A stretch of 64,000 nucleotides of DNA, taken from NCBI RefSeq assembly GCF_041154455.1, contig NZ_AP028664.1, positions 435,001-499,000 on the forward strand. Reading direction: 5' to 3'. A program made the translations under genes and the position numbers. The DNA is from Variovorax sp. V213. Lineage in GTDB: Bacteria; Pseudomonadota; Gammaproteobacteria; Burkholderiales; Burkholderiaceae_C. The notes below the pieces were generated by a model. The model was given only the letters and a program-made list of their open reading frames with translations, was not told the DNA's origin and did not search any database. Shown here piece by piece: positions 27,273-36,172 of this stretch (the first letter of the stretch is position 1; each line of letters opens with the position of its first letter).

Positions 27273-28178
27273 ATGTTGACCTTCCAGCAAATCATTCTCA
27301 AACTGCAGTCGTACTGGGCCGACAAGGGCTGTGCGCTGCTGCAACCGTACGACATGGAAGTGGGCGCGGGCACCTCGCACACCGCCACCTTCCTGCGCGC
27401 GCTCGGCCCCGAACCGTGGAAGGCCGCCTACGTACAGCCCAGCCGCCGCCCCAAGGACGGCCGCTATGGCGAGAACCCCAACCGCCTGCAGCACTACTAC
27501 CAGTACCAGGTGGTGCTCAAGCCGGCGCCTAGCAACATCCTGGAGCTTTACCTCGGCAGCCTGGAGGCGCTGGGCTTCGACCTGAAGAAGAACGACATCC
27601 GCTTCGTCGAGGACGACTGGGAAAATCCGACGCTTGGCGCCTGGGGCCTGGGCTGGGAAGTCTGGCTCAACGGCATGGAGGTGACGCAGTTCACCTATTT
27701 CCAGCAGGTCGGCGGCATCGACTGCAAGCCCATCACCGGCGAGATCACCTACGGCCTCGAGCGCCTCGCGATGTACCTGCAGGGCGTGGACAACGTCTAC
27801 AACCTCACGTGGACCGAAGGCCTGAGCTATGGCGACGTCTACAAGCAGAACGAGGTCGAGCAGTCGACCTACAACTTCGAGCACAGCGACGCCGAGTTCC
27901 TGTTCACCGCCTTTGCCGCGCACGAGAAGCAGGCCAAGCACCTCATGACCGAGCAGCTCGCGCTGCCGGCCTACGAGCAGGTGCTCAAGGCCGCGCACAG
28001 CTTCAACCTGCTCGACGCGCGCGGCGCCATCAGCGTGACCGAGCGCGCGGCCTACATCGGCCGTATCCGCAACCTCGCGCGCAGCGTGGCGCAAAGCTAC
28101 TACGAGAGCCGCGAGCGGCTCGGTTTCCCGATGGCGCCTCGCGAGTGGGTTGCACAAATCACGAAGAAGGCGGCCTGA
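27273..28178 (+). CDS. glyQ: Glycine-tRNA ligase alpha subunit
   Basis: Catalytic subunit of the heterotetrameric bacterial glycyl-tRNA synthetase. The 301 residues begin with the typical MLTFQQIILKLQSYWADKGC and contain QPYDMEVGAGT, AYVQPSRRPKDGRYGENPNR, GLGWEVWLNGMEVTQFTYFQ and ITYGLERLAMYLQ, all hallmarks of GlyQ. A GTG 16 codons upstream is also in frame but gives a non-conserved extension. Followed after 3 bp by glyS. Confidence 0.98.
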   Translation: MLTFQQIILKLQSYWADKGCALLQPYDMEVGAGTSHTATFLRALGPEPWKAAYVQPSRRPKDGRYGENPNRLQHYYQYQVVLKPAPSNILELYLGSLEALGFDLKKNDIRFVEDDWENPTLGAWGLGWEVWLNGMEVTQFTYFQQVGGIDCKPITGEITYGLERLAMYLQGVDNVYNLTWTEGLSYGDVYKQNEVEQSTYNFEHSDAEFLFTAFAAHEKQAKHLMTEQLALPAYEQVLKAAHSFNLLDARGAISVTERAAYIGRIRNLARSVAQSYYESRERLGFPMAPREWVAQITKKAA

Positions 28179-28181
28179 GCG

Positions 28182-30320
28182 ATGACGAGCGTGCAAAAGA
28201 ACCTGTTGGTCGAACTCTTCGTGGAAGAGCTGCCGCCCAAGGCCCTCAAGAAACTCGGCGATGCCTTCGCCAATGGCCTGCGCGACCAGCTCGTGGCGCA
28301 GGGGCTCGCCGAGCCCGCCTCCGTGCTGACCGCCTATGCATCGCCGCGCCGCCTGGCCGCGCATCTCACGCACGTGGCCGAGCGTGCCGCCGACAAGGCC
28401 GTGTCGCAAAAGCTCATGCCTGTGGCCGTGGGGCTCGATGCTTCGGGCCAGCCCACGCCCGCACTGCTCAAGCGCCTGGCCGCACTGGGCGCAGACGCCT
28501 CGGCCGTGCCAGGCCTCAAGCGCGCGGTGGACGGCAAGGCCGAAGCCCTGTTCCACGAAAGCACCGCCAAGGGCGCCACGCTGGCCGAAGGCCTTCAAAA
28601 GGCGCTGGCCGAAGCGATCGCCAAGCTGCCGATTCCCAAGGTGATGAGCTACCAGCTCGAAACCGGCTGCGAGCTGCCGGGCTGGAGCAGCGTGAGCTTC
28701 GTGCGCCCCGCGCATGGCCTGGTGGCGCTGCATGGCGACACCGTGGTGCCGGTCGAGGCGCTCGGCCTTCGTGCAGGCCGCGAAACCCATGGCCACCGCT
28801 TCGAAGCGGCCGTTGACCCCGTGGTGCTGCGCGACGCCAACAGCTATGCGCTGCAGATGCAGGACGAGGGCGCAGTCATCGCGAGCTTCGAGGCCCGCCG
28901 CACCGAGATCGCGCGCCAGCTCGCTGCCGCGGCCGTGCGGGCCGGCGGCGCCGCCGCGCCGATCCAGGACGACGCGCTGCTCGACGAAGTGACGGCGCTG
29001 GTCGAGCGGCCCAACGTGCTGATATGCAGCTTCGAGCGCGAGTTTCTCGAAGTACCGCAGGAGTGCCTCATCCTCACGATGAAGGCCAACCAGAAGTACT
29101 TTCCGCTGCTCGACGCATCGAACAAGCTCACCAACAAGTTCCTGGTCGTCAGCAACATCAGCCCCGAGGACGCGAGCGCGGTGGTCGGCGGCAACGAGCG
29201 CGTGGTGCGCCCGCGCCTGGCCGACGCCAAGTTCTTCTTCGACCAGGACCGCAAGAAGTCGCTGGCCTCGCGTGTCGAATCGCTGGGCAAGGTGGTCTAT
29301 CACAACAAGCTCGGCACCCAGGGCGAGCGCGTCGAGCGCGTGATGCGCATCGCGCGCGGCATCGCGGCGCCGCTGGGTAACGCCACGCTCACTGCGCATG
29401 CCGTGCAGGCGGCGCAGCTGGCCAAGGCCGATCTGGTGACCGACATGGTCGGCGAGTTCCCGGAACTGCAGGGCACCATGGGCCGCTATTACGCGCTGCA
29501 CGACGGCTTGTCCGCCGAAGTGGCCGACGCGATCGAGGACCACTACAAGCCGCGTTTCGCAGGCGACGAGTTGCCGCGCCACACGGTCGGCATCGTGGTC
29601 GCGCTGGCCGACAAGCTCGAGACGCTCGTCGGCATGTTCGGCATCGGCAACCTGCCGACCGGCGACCGCGACCCGTTCGCGCTGCGCCGGCATGCGCTGG
29701 GCGTGATCCGCATGCTGATCGAGAAAGACCTGCCACTGGGGCTCGACGCACTGCTGCAGGACGCCGCCGCGCAGTTCAAGGACATCGACGGCTTCGACGC
29801 CGGCAAGGCCACGGCCCTGCTGCAGGACTTCATTCTCGACCGACTGGCCGGCAGCCTGCGCGAGCAGGGCGCCAGCGCGCAAGAGGTCGACGCCGTGCTC
29901 GCGCCGCGACCGCAGCGCCTGGGCGAAGTGCCCAAGCTGCTGGCCGCCGTGCGCGCCTTTGCCGCGCTGCCCGCCGCGGCCGCGCTGGCCGCCGCCAACA
30001 AGCGCATCGGCAACATCCTCAAGAAGGCGCCCGAAGCCGACGCGCACGTCAGCGAACTGCTGCTGCACGAGCCCGCCGAGAAGGCGCTGCACGCGGCCAT
30101 GGCCGAGGTCGTGCCCGCCGCCAATGCACAGTTCGACGCCGGCGACTACACCGCTTCTCTGCAGACACTGGCCGCGCTGCGAGAGCCGGTCGATGCCTTC
30201 TTCGACGGCGTGATGGTCAATGCCGAACAGGCCGACCTGCGCCTCAACCGGCTGGGCCTCTTGATGTCGCTGCACGTGGCGATGAACCGCGTGGCGCAGC
30301 TCGAGCGGCTGGCGGCCTGA
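28182..30320 (+). CDS. glyS: Glycine-tRNA ligase beta subunit
   Basis: tRNA-binding subunit of glycyl-tRNA synthetase. At 712 residues it has the normal length. The N-terminus NLLVELFVEELPPKALKKLG, the central CLILTMKANQKYFPL and NKFLVVSNI, the HD-like DMVGEFPELQGTMGRYYA, and FADxFFDGVMVN-like PVDAFFDGVMVNAE near the end are characteristic. It forms an operon with glyQ upstream and gmhB, plsC and a metallopeptidase gene downstream. Confidence 0.98.
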   Translation: MTSVQKNLLVELFVEELPPKALKKLGDAFANGLRDQLVAQGLAEPASVLTAYASPRRLAAHLTHVAERAADKAVSQKLMPVAVGLDASGQPTPALLKRLAALGADASAVPGLKRAVDGKAEALFHESTAKGATLAEGLQKALAEAIAKLPIPKVMSYQLETGCELPGWSSVSFVRPAHGLVALHGDTVVPVEALGLRAGRETHGHRFEAAVDPVVLRDANSYALQMQDEGAVIASFEARRTEIARQLAAAAVRAGGAAAPIQDDALLDEVTALVERPNVLICSFEREFLEVPQECLILTMKANQKYFPLLDASNKLTNKFLVVSNISPEDASAVVGGNERVVRPRLADAKFFFDQDRKKSLASRVESLGKVVYHNKLGTQGERVERVMRIARGIAAPLGNATLTAHAVQAAQLAKADLVTDMVGEFPELQGTMGRYYALHDGLSAEVADAIEDHYKPRFAGDELPRHTVGIVVALADKLETLVGMFGIGNLPTGDRDPFALRRHALGVIRMLIEKDLPLGLDALLQDAAAQFKDIDGFDAGKATALLQDFILDRLAGSLREQGASAQEVDAVLAPRPQRLGEVPKLLAAVRAFAALPAAAALAAANKRIGNILKKAPEADAHVSELLLHEPAEKALHAAMAEVVPAANAQFDAGDYTASLQTLAALREPVDAFFDGVMVNAEQADLRLNRLGLLMSLHVAMNRVAQLERLAA

Positions 30321-30350
30321 CCGTAAAGACAGGGGCTTCTTGCCAGCGCC

Positions 30351-30929
30351 ATGAAACTCGTCATCCTCGACCGCAACGGCACGATCAACGTGCACCGTGA
30401 AGATTTCGTCAAGAGCGACATCGAGTGGACGCCGCTGCCCGGCGCGCTCGAGGCCGTGGCCAAGCTCAACCATGCCGGCTGGCACGTGGTGGTCGCGTCC
30501 AACCAGTCGGGCCTGGGACGCGGCCTGTTCGACATGGCGTCGCTCAACGCCATGCACGCCAAGATGCACAAGATGCTCGCGGCCGTGGGCGGGCGGGTCG
30601 ATGCGGTCTTCTATTGCCCGCACAGCCCCGACGAAGGCTGCGATTGCCGCAAGCCCGCGCCGGGCCTGTTCCGCCAGATCGGCGACCGCTACGGCATCGA
30701 CCTCAAAGACGTACCCACCGCGGGCGACAGCCTGCGCGACCTGCAGGCCGGCGCGGCGGCCGGCTGCGAGCCGCACCTGCTGCTCACCGGCATGGGGGCG
30801 TCCTGCCGCGGCGTCGATCCGCTGCCCCCCGAATACCCGGCGAACACCATGGTTCACGAGAGCCTGGCCGCCTTTGTCGATTTTCTGCTTGCGCGCGAAG
30901 CGCAGGCCGCACTGCAGGTGGCTGTCTGA
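30351..30929 (+). CDS. gmhB: D-glycero-beta-D-manno-heptose 1,7-bisphosphate 7-phosphatase, with altered motif I
   Basis: A 192-residue HAD-family phosphatase of the ADP-heptose pathway for lipopolysaccharide core. The Zn-binding pattern YCPHSPDEGCDCRKP (C-x-H ... C-x-C), VVASNQSGLGRG and the late PTAGDSLRDLQAG are typical of GmhB. Motif I reads LDRNGTIN: Asp7, the nucleophile, is present, but position 9 is Asn instead of the Asp that normally acts as general acid. Activity may be lowered or the enzyme may act differently. The gene follows glyS by 30 bp and overlaps plsC by one base. Confidence 0.87.
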   Translation: MKLVILDRNGTINVHREDFVKSDIEWTPLPGALEAVAKLNHAGWHVVVASNQSGLGRGLFDMASLNAMHAKMHKMLAAVGGRVDAVFYCPHSPDEGCDCRKPAPGLFRQIGDRYGIDLKDVPTAGDSLRDLQAGAAAGCEPHLLLTGMGASCRGVDPLPPEYPANTMVHESLAAFVDFLLAREAQAALQVAV

Positions 30930-31699
30930 TGGCGTTTATCCGTTCCGTGGTCCATGCCCTGTGGATGCTCGTCACCGTGGTGCCCTGGGGCATCATCATG
31001 TGCATCAGCTCGCTCTGGAAGCGCGGCATTCCGCTCTACTGGATGGCGGTGCAATGGCTCAGCTGGGCCATCGGCGGCGCGCGTGTGCTGCTGGGCATCC
31101 GCACCCGCGTCACCGGCATGGAAAACCTGCCCGTCGACAAGCTCGCCGGCGCGGTCCTGCTGGTCAAGCACCAGTCGACCTTCGAGACTTTCCTGATGCC
31201 TACGCTGATGCCGCATCCGCTGGCTTTCGTGTTCAAGAAGGAGCTGATCTACGTGCCCTTCTTCGGCTGGGCCATGGCCCGGCTCGACATGATCCACATC
31301 GACCGCAGCCAGCGCGCGCAGGCCTTCAACAAGGTCGTGAACCAGGGCCGAAAGCTGCTTGCTCAGGGCATCTGGATCATCATGTTTCCCGAAGGCACCC
31401 GCATTCCGCGCGGCCAGAAGGGCACCTACAAGAGCGGCGGCACGCGGCTCGCGTGCGAAACCGGCGTGCCGGTGATTCCCATTGCCGTCACCTCGGCCAA
31501 GGTCTGGCCGCGCAAGGCTTTCATCAAGCGCCCCGGCGTGGTCGACGTGTCGATCGGCCCGGCCATTCCCAGCGTCGGCCGCAAGCCCGACGAGCTGATG
31601 CGCGAAGTCGAGGCCTGGATCGAATCCGAGATGCGCCGGCTCGACCCCGAGGCCTACCGCGACAGCCCGCCGCTGCAGGTGCCGCAAGAAGTGCGCTGA
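30929..31699 (+). CDS. plsC: 1-acyl-sn-glycerol-3-phosphate acyltransferase
   Basis: Makes phosphatidic acid from lysophosphatidic acid at the inner membrane. The 256 residues begin with one or two hydrophobic segments (8-30 and about 40-58). The catalytic motif appears as KHQSTFET near residue 80, so the usual H-x4-D is H-x4-E here. The substrate-binding blocks FVFKKELIYVPFFGW and IMFPEGTRIPRGQ follow. The start overlaps the gmhB stop (TGATG). Confidence 0.93.
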   Translation: MAFIRSVVHALWMLVTVVPWGIIMCISSLWKRGIPLYWMAVQWLSWAIGGARVLLGIRTRVTGMENLPVDKLAGAVLLVKHQSTFETFLMPTLMPHPLAFVFKKELIYVPFFGWAMARLDMIHIDRSQRAQAFNKVVNQGRKLLAQGIWIIMFPEGTRIPRGQKGTYKSGGTRLACETGVPVIPIAVTSAKVWPRKAFIKRPGVVDVSIGPAIPSVGRKPDELMREVEAWIESEMRRLDPEAYRDSPPLQVPQEVR

Positions 31700-31724
31700 A
31701 GAAGAAGAAAGAAAAGAGCCCGAG

Positions 31725-32702
31725 ATGCGGGGACTGCTTCAGTTCACGATGGACCTGTTCGAAGGACTGGGCAACGAGTTTGCGCCGGCCAAGCCGCCCG
31801 CGCCGCGGACCCGAAAGGTCAAGAAGAAGGCCGCACCGCCCGTGGCGCCGCCTTCGGCGCTCGAGGGACTGCAACAGGACAAGGCCGACCACACCGGCCC
31901 CGCGCTGCCCGCCATTCCGCTGCGCGACACGCTGGCGCTCGCGAGCTTCGTGCACCCGCAGGCCACGCGTGAAACGGTGCTGGGCTCGGCGCGTGTGGCC
32001 TACGAGTTCAAGCGCGGCAAGCGCAAGACCATCGGATTCCTGGTGGGTGCCGAAGGCCTGTCGGTGCGCGCGCCGCGCTGGGTCACACTGCGCGATGTGG
32101 ATGCCGCCATCAAGGAGAAATCCGACTGGATCCTGCGCAAGCTGCTGGAAACGCGGCAGCGCCACGCGCGCGTCGAGGCCACGCGCATCGAGTGGAAAGA
32201 CGGCGCGCAATTTCCGTTCATGGGCGAAACGGTCGTGATCCGCCTCGATCCGAAGCACGGCTTCGCAAGCGTCGGCGGCACGCTGGACGCGAGCGACGAC
32301 GGCAGTGGTCCGCGCATCCTGCGGCTGGCCGTGGCGCAGAACGCCGAAGCTTCGCAGATTCGCGACGCGGCCCAGGCCTGGCTCATGCGCCAGGCGCGGC
32401 GGCTTTTCATCGAACGGCTCGATCACTTCGCGCCGCGGCTCGGCGTGCGCTGGCAGAAGCTTTCGCTGTCGAATGCGGCTACGCGGTGGGGCAGTGCGAG
32501 CGTTGATGGATCTATCCGGTTGAACTGGCGCTTGATCCACTTTCGCCTGCCGGTGATCGACTACGTGGTTGCGCACGAGCTCGCGCATCTGCGGGTGATG
32601 GACCACTCGCACCGGTTCTGGGAGACGGTGGAGAGTGTGGTGCCGGACTATGACCTGCTCCGGCAGCAGCTCAAGGACGAGGCTGCGCCTCGGTGGTCTT
32701 GA
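31725..32702 (+). CDS. YgjP-type metallopeptidase-like protein (DUF45)
   Basis: A 325-residue protein. The C-terminal domain holds VVAHELAHLRVMDHSHRFW, an H-E-x2-H-x5-H zinc site like that of YgjP/SprT-type proteins, and the preceding SNAATRWGSASVDGSIRLNW is a DUF45 hallmark. About 85 N-terminal residues rich in Lys, Pro and Ala are probably disordered. Function in this family is poorly known; a protease or DNA-protein crosslink role has been suggested for relatives. It follows plsC by 25 bp. A second in-frame Met (MDLFEGLG) eight codons in is a possible start. Confidence 0.85.
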   Translation: MRGLLQFTMDLFEGLGNEFAPAKPPAPRTRKVKKKAAPPVAPPSALEGLQQDKADHTGPALPAIPLRDTLALASFVHPQATRETVLGSARVAYEFKRGKRKTIGFLVGAEGLSVRAPRWVTLRDVDAAIKEKSDWILRKLLETRQRHARVEATRIEWKDGAQFPFMGETVVIRLDPKHGFASVGGTLDASDDGSGPRILRLAVAQNAEASQIRDAAQAWLMRQARRLFIERLDHFAPRLGVRWQKLSLSNAATRWGSASVDGSIRLNWRLIHFRLPVIDYVVAHELAHLRVMDHSHRFWETVESVVPDYDLLRQQLKDEAAPRWS

Positions 32703-32768
32703 GGGTCTTGCTTTCTGCTGGTTTTTTGAGGTCTGAGGCCGGGGCGAGAGCCGGCCCCGGGAAAAAAC
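32703..32768. terminator. Hairpin between the convergent YgjP-type and thiC genes
   Basis: A GC-rich stem CCGGGGC / GCCCCGG (about 32738-32762) is flanked by GGTTTTTTGAGG on the left and GAAAAAACTC on the right. It may end transcripts from both sides, although the runs are not immediately next to the stem on the usual side. The GAGGCCGGGGCGAG segment resembles the end of the repeat element at 48856. Confidence 0.45.
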
Positions 32769-34652
32769 TCAGGACACCGCCCGAATCGGGATGTACATCT
32801 CCCCACCAGCCGCCGCGAACTCCTGCGACTTCTCGGCCATGCCGGCCGCCATGGCTTCGGCCTCCGCCACGCCCTTCTTCGCCGCGTACTCCCGCACCTC
32901 CTGCGTGATCTTCATGGAGCAGAACTTCGGGCCGCACATCGAGCAGAAGTGCGCCACCTTGCTCGAATCCTTCGGCAAGGTCTCGTCATGGAATTCGCGC
33001 GCGGTGTCGGGGTCGAGTCCGAGGTTGAACTGGTCCTGCCAGCGGAACTCGAAGCGCGCCTTGCTCAGCGCGTCGTCGCGGGAGCGGGCCCCTGGGTGTC
33101 CCTTGGCCACGTCCGCCGCGTGCGCGGCGATCTTGTAGGCAATGATCCCCTGCTTCACGTCGTCGCGGTCGGGCAGGCCCAGGTGTTCCTTGGGCGTCAC
33201 GTAGCAGAGCATCGCGGTGCCGGCCCAGCCGATCATCGCCGCGCCAATGGCGCTCGCGATGTGGTCGTAGCCCGGCGCGATGTCGATGGTCAGCGGCCCG
33301 AGCGTGTAGAACGGCGCTTCGTGGCAGTGCTTGAGCTGCTCGTCCATGTTCGACTGGATCATGTGCATCGGCACGTGACCCGGCCCTTCGATCATGGTCT
33401 GCACGTCGTGCTTCCACGCGATCTGCGTCAGCTCGCCAAGCGTGCGCAGCTCGGCAAACTGGGCTTCGTCGTTGGCGTCGGCGCCGGAGCCGGGCCGCAG
33501 GCCGTCGCCGAGCGAGAAGCTCACGTCGTAGGCCTTCATGATGTCGCAGATGTCCTCGAAGTGCTCGTACAGGAAGCTCTCCTTGTGATGCGCGATGCAC
33601 CACTTGGCCATGATCGAACCGCCGCGCGAGACGATGCCCGTCATGCGGTCGGCCGTCAGGTGGATGAACGGCAGCCGCAGGCCCGCGTGGATGGTGAAGT
33701 AGTCCACGCCTTGCTCGGCCTGCTCGATCAGCGTGTCGCGATAGATCTCCCAGGTAAGGTCCTCGGCCACGCCGCCCACCTTCTCGAGCGCCTGGTAGAT
33801 CGGCACGGTGCCGATGGGCACCGGCGAGTTGCGCACGATCCAATCGCGCGTGGTGTGGATGTTCTTGCCGGTCGACAGGTCCATCACGTTGTCGGCGCCC
33901 CAGCGGATCGCCCACACCAGCTTTTCAACCTCTTCCTCGATGCTCGAGGTGACGGCCGAATTGCCGATGTTGGCGTTGATCTTCACCTTGAAGTTGCGGC
34001 CGATGGCCATCGGCTCGACTTCGGGGTGGTTGATGTTGGCCGGAATGATGGCGCGGCCGCGCGCCACTTCGTCGCGCACGAACTCGGGCGTGATGATGCG
34101 CGGAATGCTCGCGCCCATCGGGTTGCCGGCCACGCGCTTCGCGCGCTCCTCGTTGGCCATGTACTGGGCCATCCATTCGCGCTTGCCGTTCTCGCGCAGC
34201 GCCACGTATTCCATCTCGGGCGTGACGATGCCGCGGCGCGCGTAGTGCATCTGCGTGACGTTGGCGCCCGACTTGGCGCGGCGCGGCGTGCGCTGCAGGG
34301 CCGAGGCGCCGGCGCGCAATTCGGCCAGGCGCTGGGCGTCGCGGTCTTCGTTCTTGGCGCCGTCGTCCAGCGCATGGTGCGAGCGGCCCTCGTAGCTTTC
34401 GGTGTCGTTGCGCTCCAGGACCCAAGCGCCGCGCACGTCGGGCAGGCCGCGGCGCACGTCGATCTCGACCTTGGCATCGGTGTAGGGGCCCGAGGTGTCG
34501 TAGAGCGACACGGTCTCGCCATTGGTCAGCAGCACGTCGCGCACCGGCACGTTCAGGTCGGGCCGGCTGCCCGGAATCAGGCACTTGTGCGAAGCGGGAA
34601 AGGGCTCGCGCGTGAGCGAAAGCAGGGAGGTGAACTTGTCGGGGGCATTCAT
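32769..34652 (-). CDS. thiC: Phosphomethylpyrimidine synthase
   Basis: Radical-SAM-type enzyme that rearranges 5-aminoimidazole ribotide to HMP-P, the pyrimidine half of thiamine. The 627 residues match the family length. The [4Fe-4S] ligands lie near the C-terminus in FCSMCGPKFCSM (C-x2-C-x4-C). Conserved blocks MHYARRGIVTPEMEY, INANIGNSAV, VGTVPIYQALEK and MIEGPGHVPMH are present. An AAGGAG lies 8 bp before ATGAATGCCC. A TPP riboswitch precedes it by about 100 nt. Confidence 0.98.
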   Translation of the reverse strand: MNAPDKFTSLLSLTREPFPASHKCLIPGSRPDLNVPVRDVLLTNGETVSLYDTSGPYTDAKVEIDVRRGLPDVRGAWVLERNDTESYEGRSHHALDDGAKNEDRDAQRLAELRAGASALQRTPRRAKSGANVTQMHYARRGIVTPEMEYVALRENGKREWMAQYMANEERAKRVAGNPMGASIPRIITPEFVRDEVARGRAIIPANINHPEVEPMAIGRNFKVKINANIGNSAVTSSIEEEVEKLVWAIRWGADNVMDLSTGKNIHTTRDWIVRNSPVPIGTVPIYQALEKVGGVAEDLTWEIYRDTLIEQAEQGVDYFTIHAGLRLPFIHLTADRMTGIVSRGGSIMAKWCIAHHKESFLYEHFEDICDIMKAYDVSFSLGDGLRPGSGADANDEAQFAELRTLGELTQIAWKHDVQTMIEGPGHVPMHMIQSNMDEQLKHCHEAPFYTLGPLTIDIAPGYDHIASAIGAAMIGWAGTAMLCYVTPKEHLGLPDRDDVKQGIIAYKIAAHAADVAKGHPGARSRDDALSKARFEFRWQDQFNLGLDPDTAREFHDETLPKDSSKVAHFCSMCGPKFCSMKITQEVREYAAKKGVAEAEAMAAGMAEKSQEFAAAGGEMYIPIRAVS

Positions 34653-34709
34653 GCGGGGCACTCCTTGTTGAGGGAAAGGGTGCTCCGCAATCGCTCTGAG
34701 GACTTTGGG

Positions 34710-34732
34710 CCGCCACGGTGGGTGGGTGGCGG
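34710..34732 (-). promoter_or_regulatory. Hairpin in the thiC leader between riboswitch and ribosome binding site
   Basis: CCGCCAC / GTGGCGG form a perfect 7-bp stem with a 9-nt loop. There is no U-run after it, so a classical terminator is unlikely; it may belong to the riboswitch expression platform. Confidence 0.4.
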
Positions 34733-34749
34733 GACCGGAGTCAGGGAGT

Positions 34750-34841
34750 GCAGCTCTTCTTACGCCGGTATGACCCGGATCAAGTTCGCGGGTCGGCACT
34801 TTGCCATCTCAGCACGCCACATGCGTGCACCCCGGAGCGGG
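34750..34841 (-). ncRNA. TPP riboswitch (THI element)
   Basis: Read on the minus strand, the leader holds CGGGGTGC, then GCTGAGATGGCAAAGTGCCG, ACCCG, GAACTTGATCCGGGT and ATACCGGCGTAAGAA, the conserved core of the thiamine pyrophosphate aptamer. Terminal GCTC and GAGC can form P1 (34835-34838 with 34753-34756). It would turn down thiC when TPP is high. Confidence 0.95.
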
Positions 34842-34870
34842 GCCTATTGTGCGGGCCGGGGCCCGGTGCG

Positions 34871-35299
34871 TCAACCGGGGGTCTGCAGGTCGCCCTCGAG
34901 GTAGAACCAGCGGTCTCCCTCGCGCACGAAGCGGCTGCGCTCGTGCAGGCGCGTTGCCGCGCCGGTACTGCTGCGCTGGCGGGCGACGAATTCGACCTCG
35001 GCATGGTCGGCGTCGAGCACCGATCGCGAGCGGATGTCGAGCCCGAGCCATTTCACGCCGGGCTCGAACTCGATCGAGTCCGGCCGCTTCGACGGGTGCC
35101 AGGTGGCGAGCAGGTAGGGGCCGCGCTCCAGCACGAAGGCGGTATAGCGGGAACGCATCAGCGATTCGGCGTCGGGCGCGGGTGTGCCCTCGAAATCGTC
35201 GAGGTAGCGGCCACAGCACAGGGCGTAGCCAATGGGCTTGTCTCGGCGGTCCGTGCGGCCGCAGGGGCAAGGTCCGGTGGTGGGATCGGTGGCACTCAT
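34871..35299 (-). CDS. YchJ-family SEC-C/NTF2-like protein
   Basis: A 142-residue protein. The Cys-rich N-terminus PCPCGRTD...YALCCGRYL (residues 11-31) is the SEC-C-type metal site; the remainder, with LMRSRYTAFVLERGPYLLATWHP and the final FVREGDRWFYLEGD, matches the YchJ (UPF0225) NTF2-like fold. Function is unknown. It lies just upstream of the riboswitch and may read into thiC. Divergent from the LuxR-type gene. Confidence 0.9.
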   Translation of the reverse strand: MSATDPTTGPCPCGRTDRRDKPIGYALCCGRYLDDFEGTPAPDAESLMRSRYTAFVLERGPYLLATWHPSKRPDSIEFEPGVKWLGLDIRSRSVLDADHAEVEFVARQRSSTGAATRLHERSRFVREGDRWFYLEGDLQTPG

Positions 35300-35433
35300 G
35301 AAGCCCCTATTGGAACACCTCGAAGCCTTCCCTCCGATGGGGCAAGCCCTGCGGCCGCCTCCGGAGATACTCCCTTGGCGCAGTGCTTGCTAAACGCTAG
35401 CCTTCTTCGGCATACCCACAGAACGAGGCGGCG

Positions 35434-36168
35434 ATGTACCTGACAGGCTCCGAACAGCAGGCGCTGCGCGGCGTTTTCACGCTGCTCGCGCAAGACCGCG
35501 GCGAAAGCGACATCCGCGAGCGCCTGGGCTGGGCGCTGCTCGACCTGCTGCATGCGGACCAGTTCGCCTCCTTCGTGTGGCATGCCGAAACCGGCCGCTT
35601 CGAGGGTCGCGTTGCGCTGAACATGGACCCCGCCAATCTCGACCGCTACGGCGAATGGCACCAGCACCATGACCCCATCACCTTCGTGCTGCAGTCGCAC
35701 CGCCGCGCCACGCGGGTGACCGACGTGATGCCGCAGCGCGAACTGATGCAGACCGAGTTCTTCACCGACTTTCTCTCGCGCGACGGACTGCACTGGGGCA
35801 TGAACCTGCATGCCTTCGAAGGCAACCGTGCGCTGGGCGATCTGCGCATCTGGCGGCGCAAGGGACGCGGCGATTTTGGTGACCATGAGAAGGCGCTGCT
35901 CGACCTGATCGAGCCGGCGTTCATCGGTGCGCTGCGGCGCGCGCAGCGCACGGCGGCTGCCACGCCGATGCCCGCCGAAACCGGCTGGCGCGAATTGAGC
36001 GCGCGCGAACAGGAGGTTGCACGGGCCGTGTGCCAAGGCCTCACCGACAAGGAGATCGCGCGCCGCATGGCCGTGAGCGTGCCGACAGTGCGCACCTACC
36101 TGCGGCGCATCTTCGACAAGCTCGGCATCGAACGCCGGTCGGCGCTGGCCGGCCTGGCGAAGCGCTGA
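35434..36168 (+). CDS. LuxR-family transcriptional regulator
   Basis: A 244-residue regulator. The C-terminal GerE helix-turn-helix spans about 180-240 (LSAREQEVARAVCQGLTDKE, then SVPTVRTYLRRIFDKLGIE). The N-terminal 160 residues look like a GAF-type or degenerate sensor domain and lack the Trp/Tyr/Asp pattern I would expect of an acyl-homoserine-lactone receptor. The gene is convergent with the amidase gene 4 bp away. Target unknown. Confidence 0.85.
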   Translation: MYLTGSEQQALRGVFTLLAQDRGESDIRERLGWALLDLLHADQFASFVWHAETGRFEGRVALNMDPANLDRYGEWHQHHDPITFVLQSHRRATRVTDVMPQRELMQTEFFTDFLSRDGLHWGMNLHAFEGNRALGDLRIWRRKGRGDFGDHEKALLDLIEPAFIGALRRAQRTAAATPMPAETGWRELSAREQEVARAVCQGLTDKEIARRMAVSVPTVRTYLRRIFDKLGIERRSALAGLAKR

Positions 36169-36172
36169 TTCG

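Noticed and set aside
27132..30857. An open frame of about 1,240 codons antisense to glyQ, glyS and gmhB
   Set aside because: Long antisense frames are expected in GC-rich coding DNA; the translation is low-complexity and resembles no family, while the sense strand encodes well-conserved proteins.
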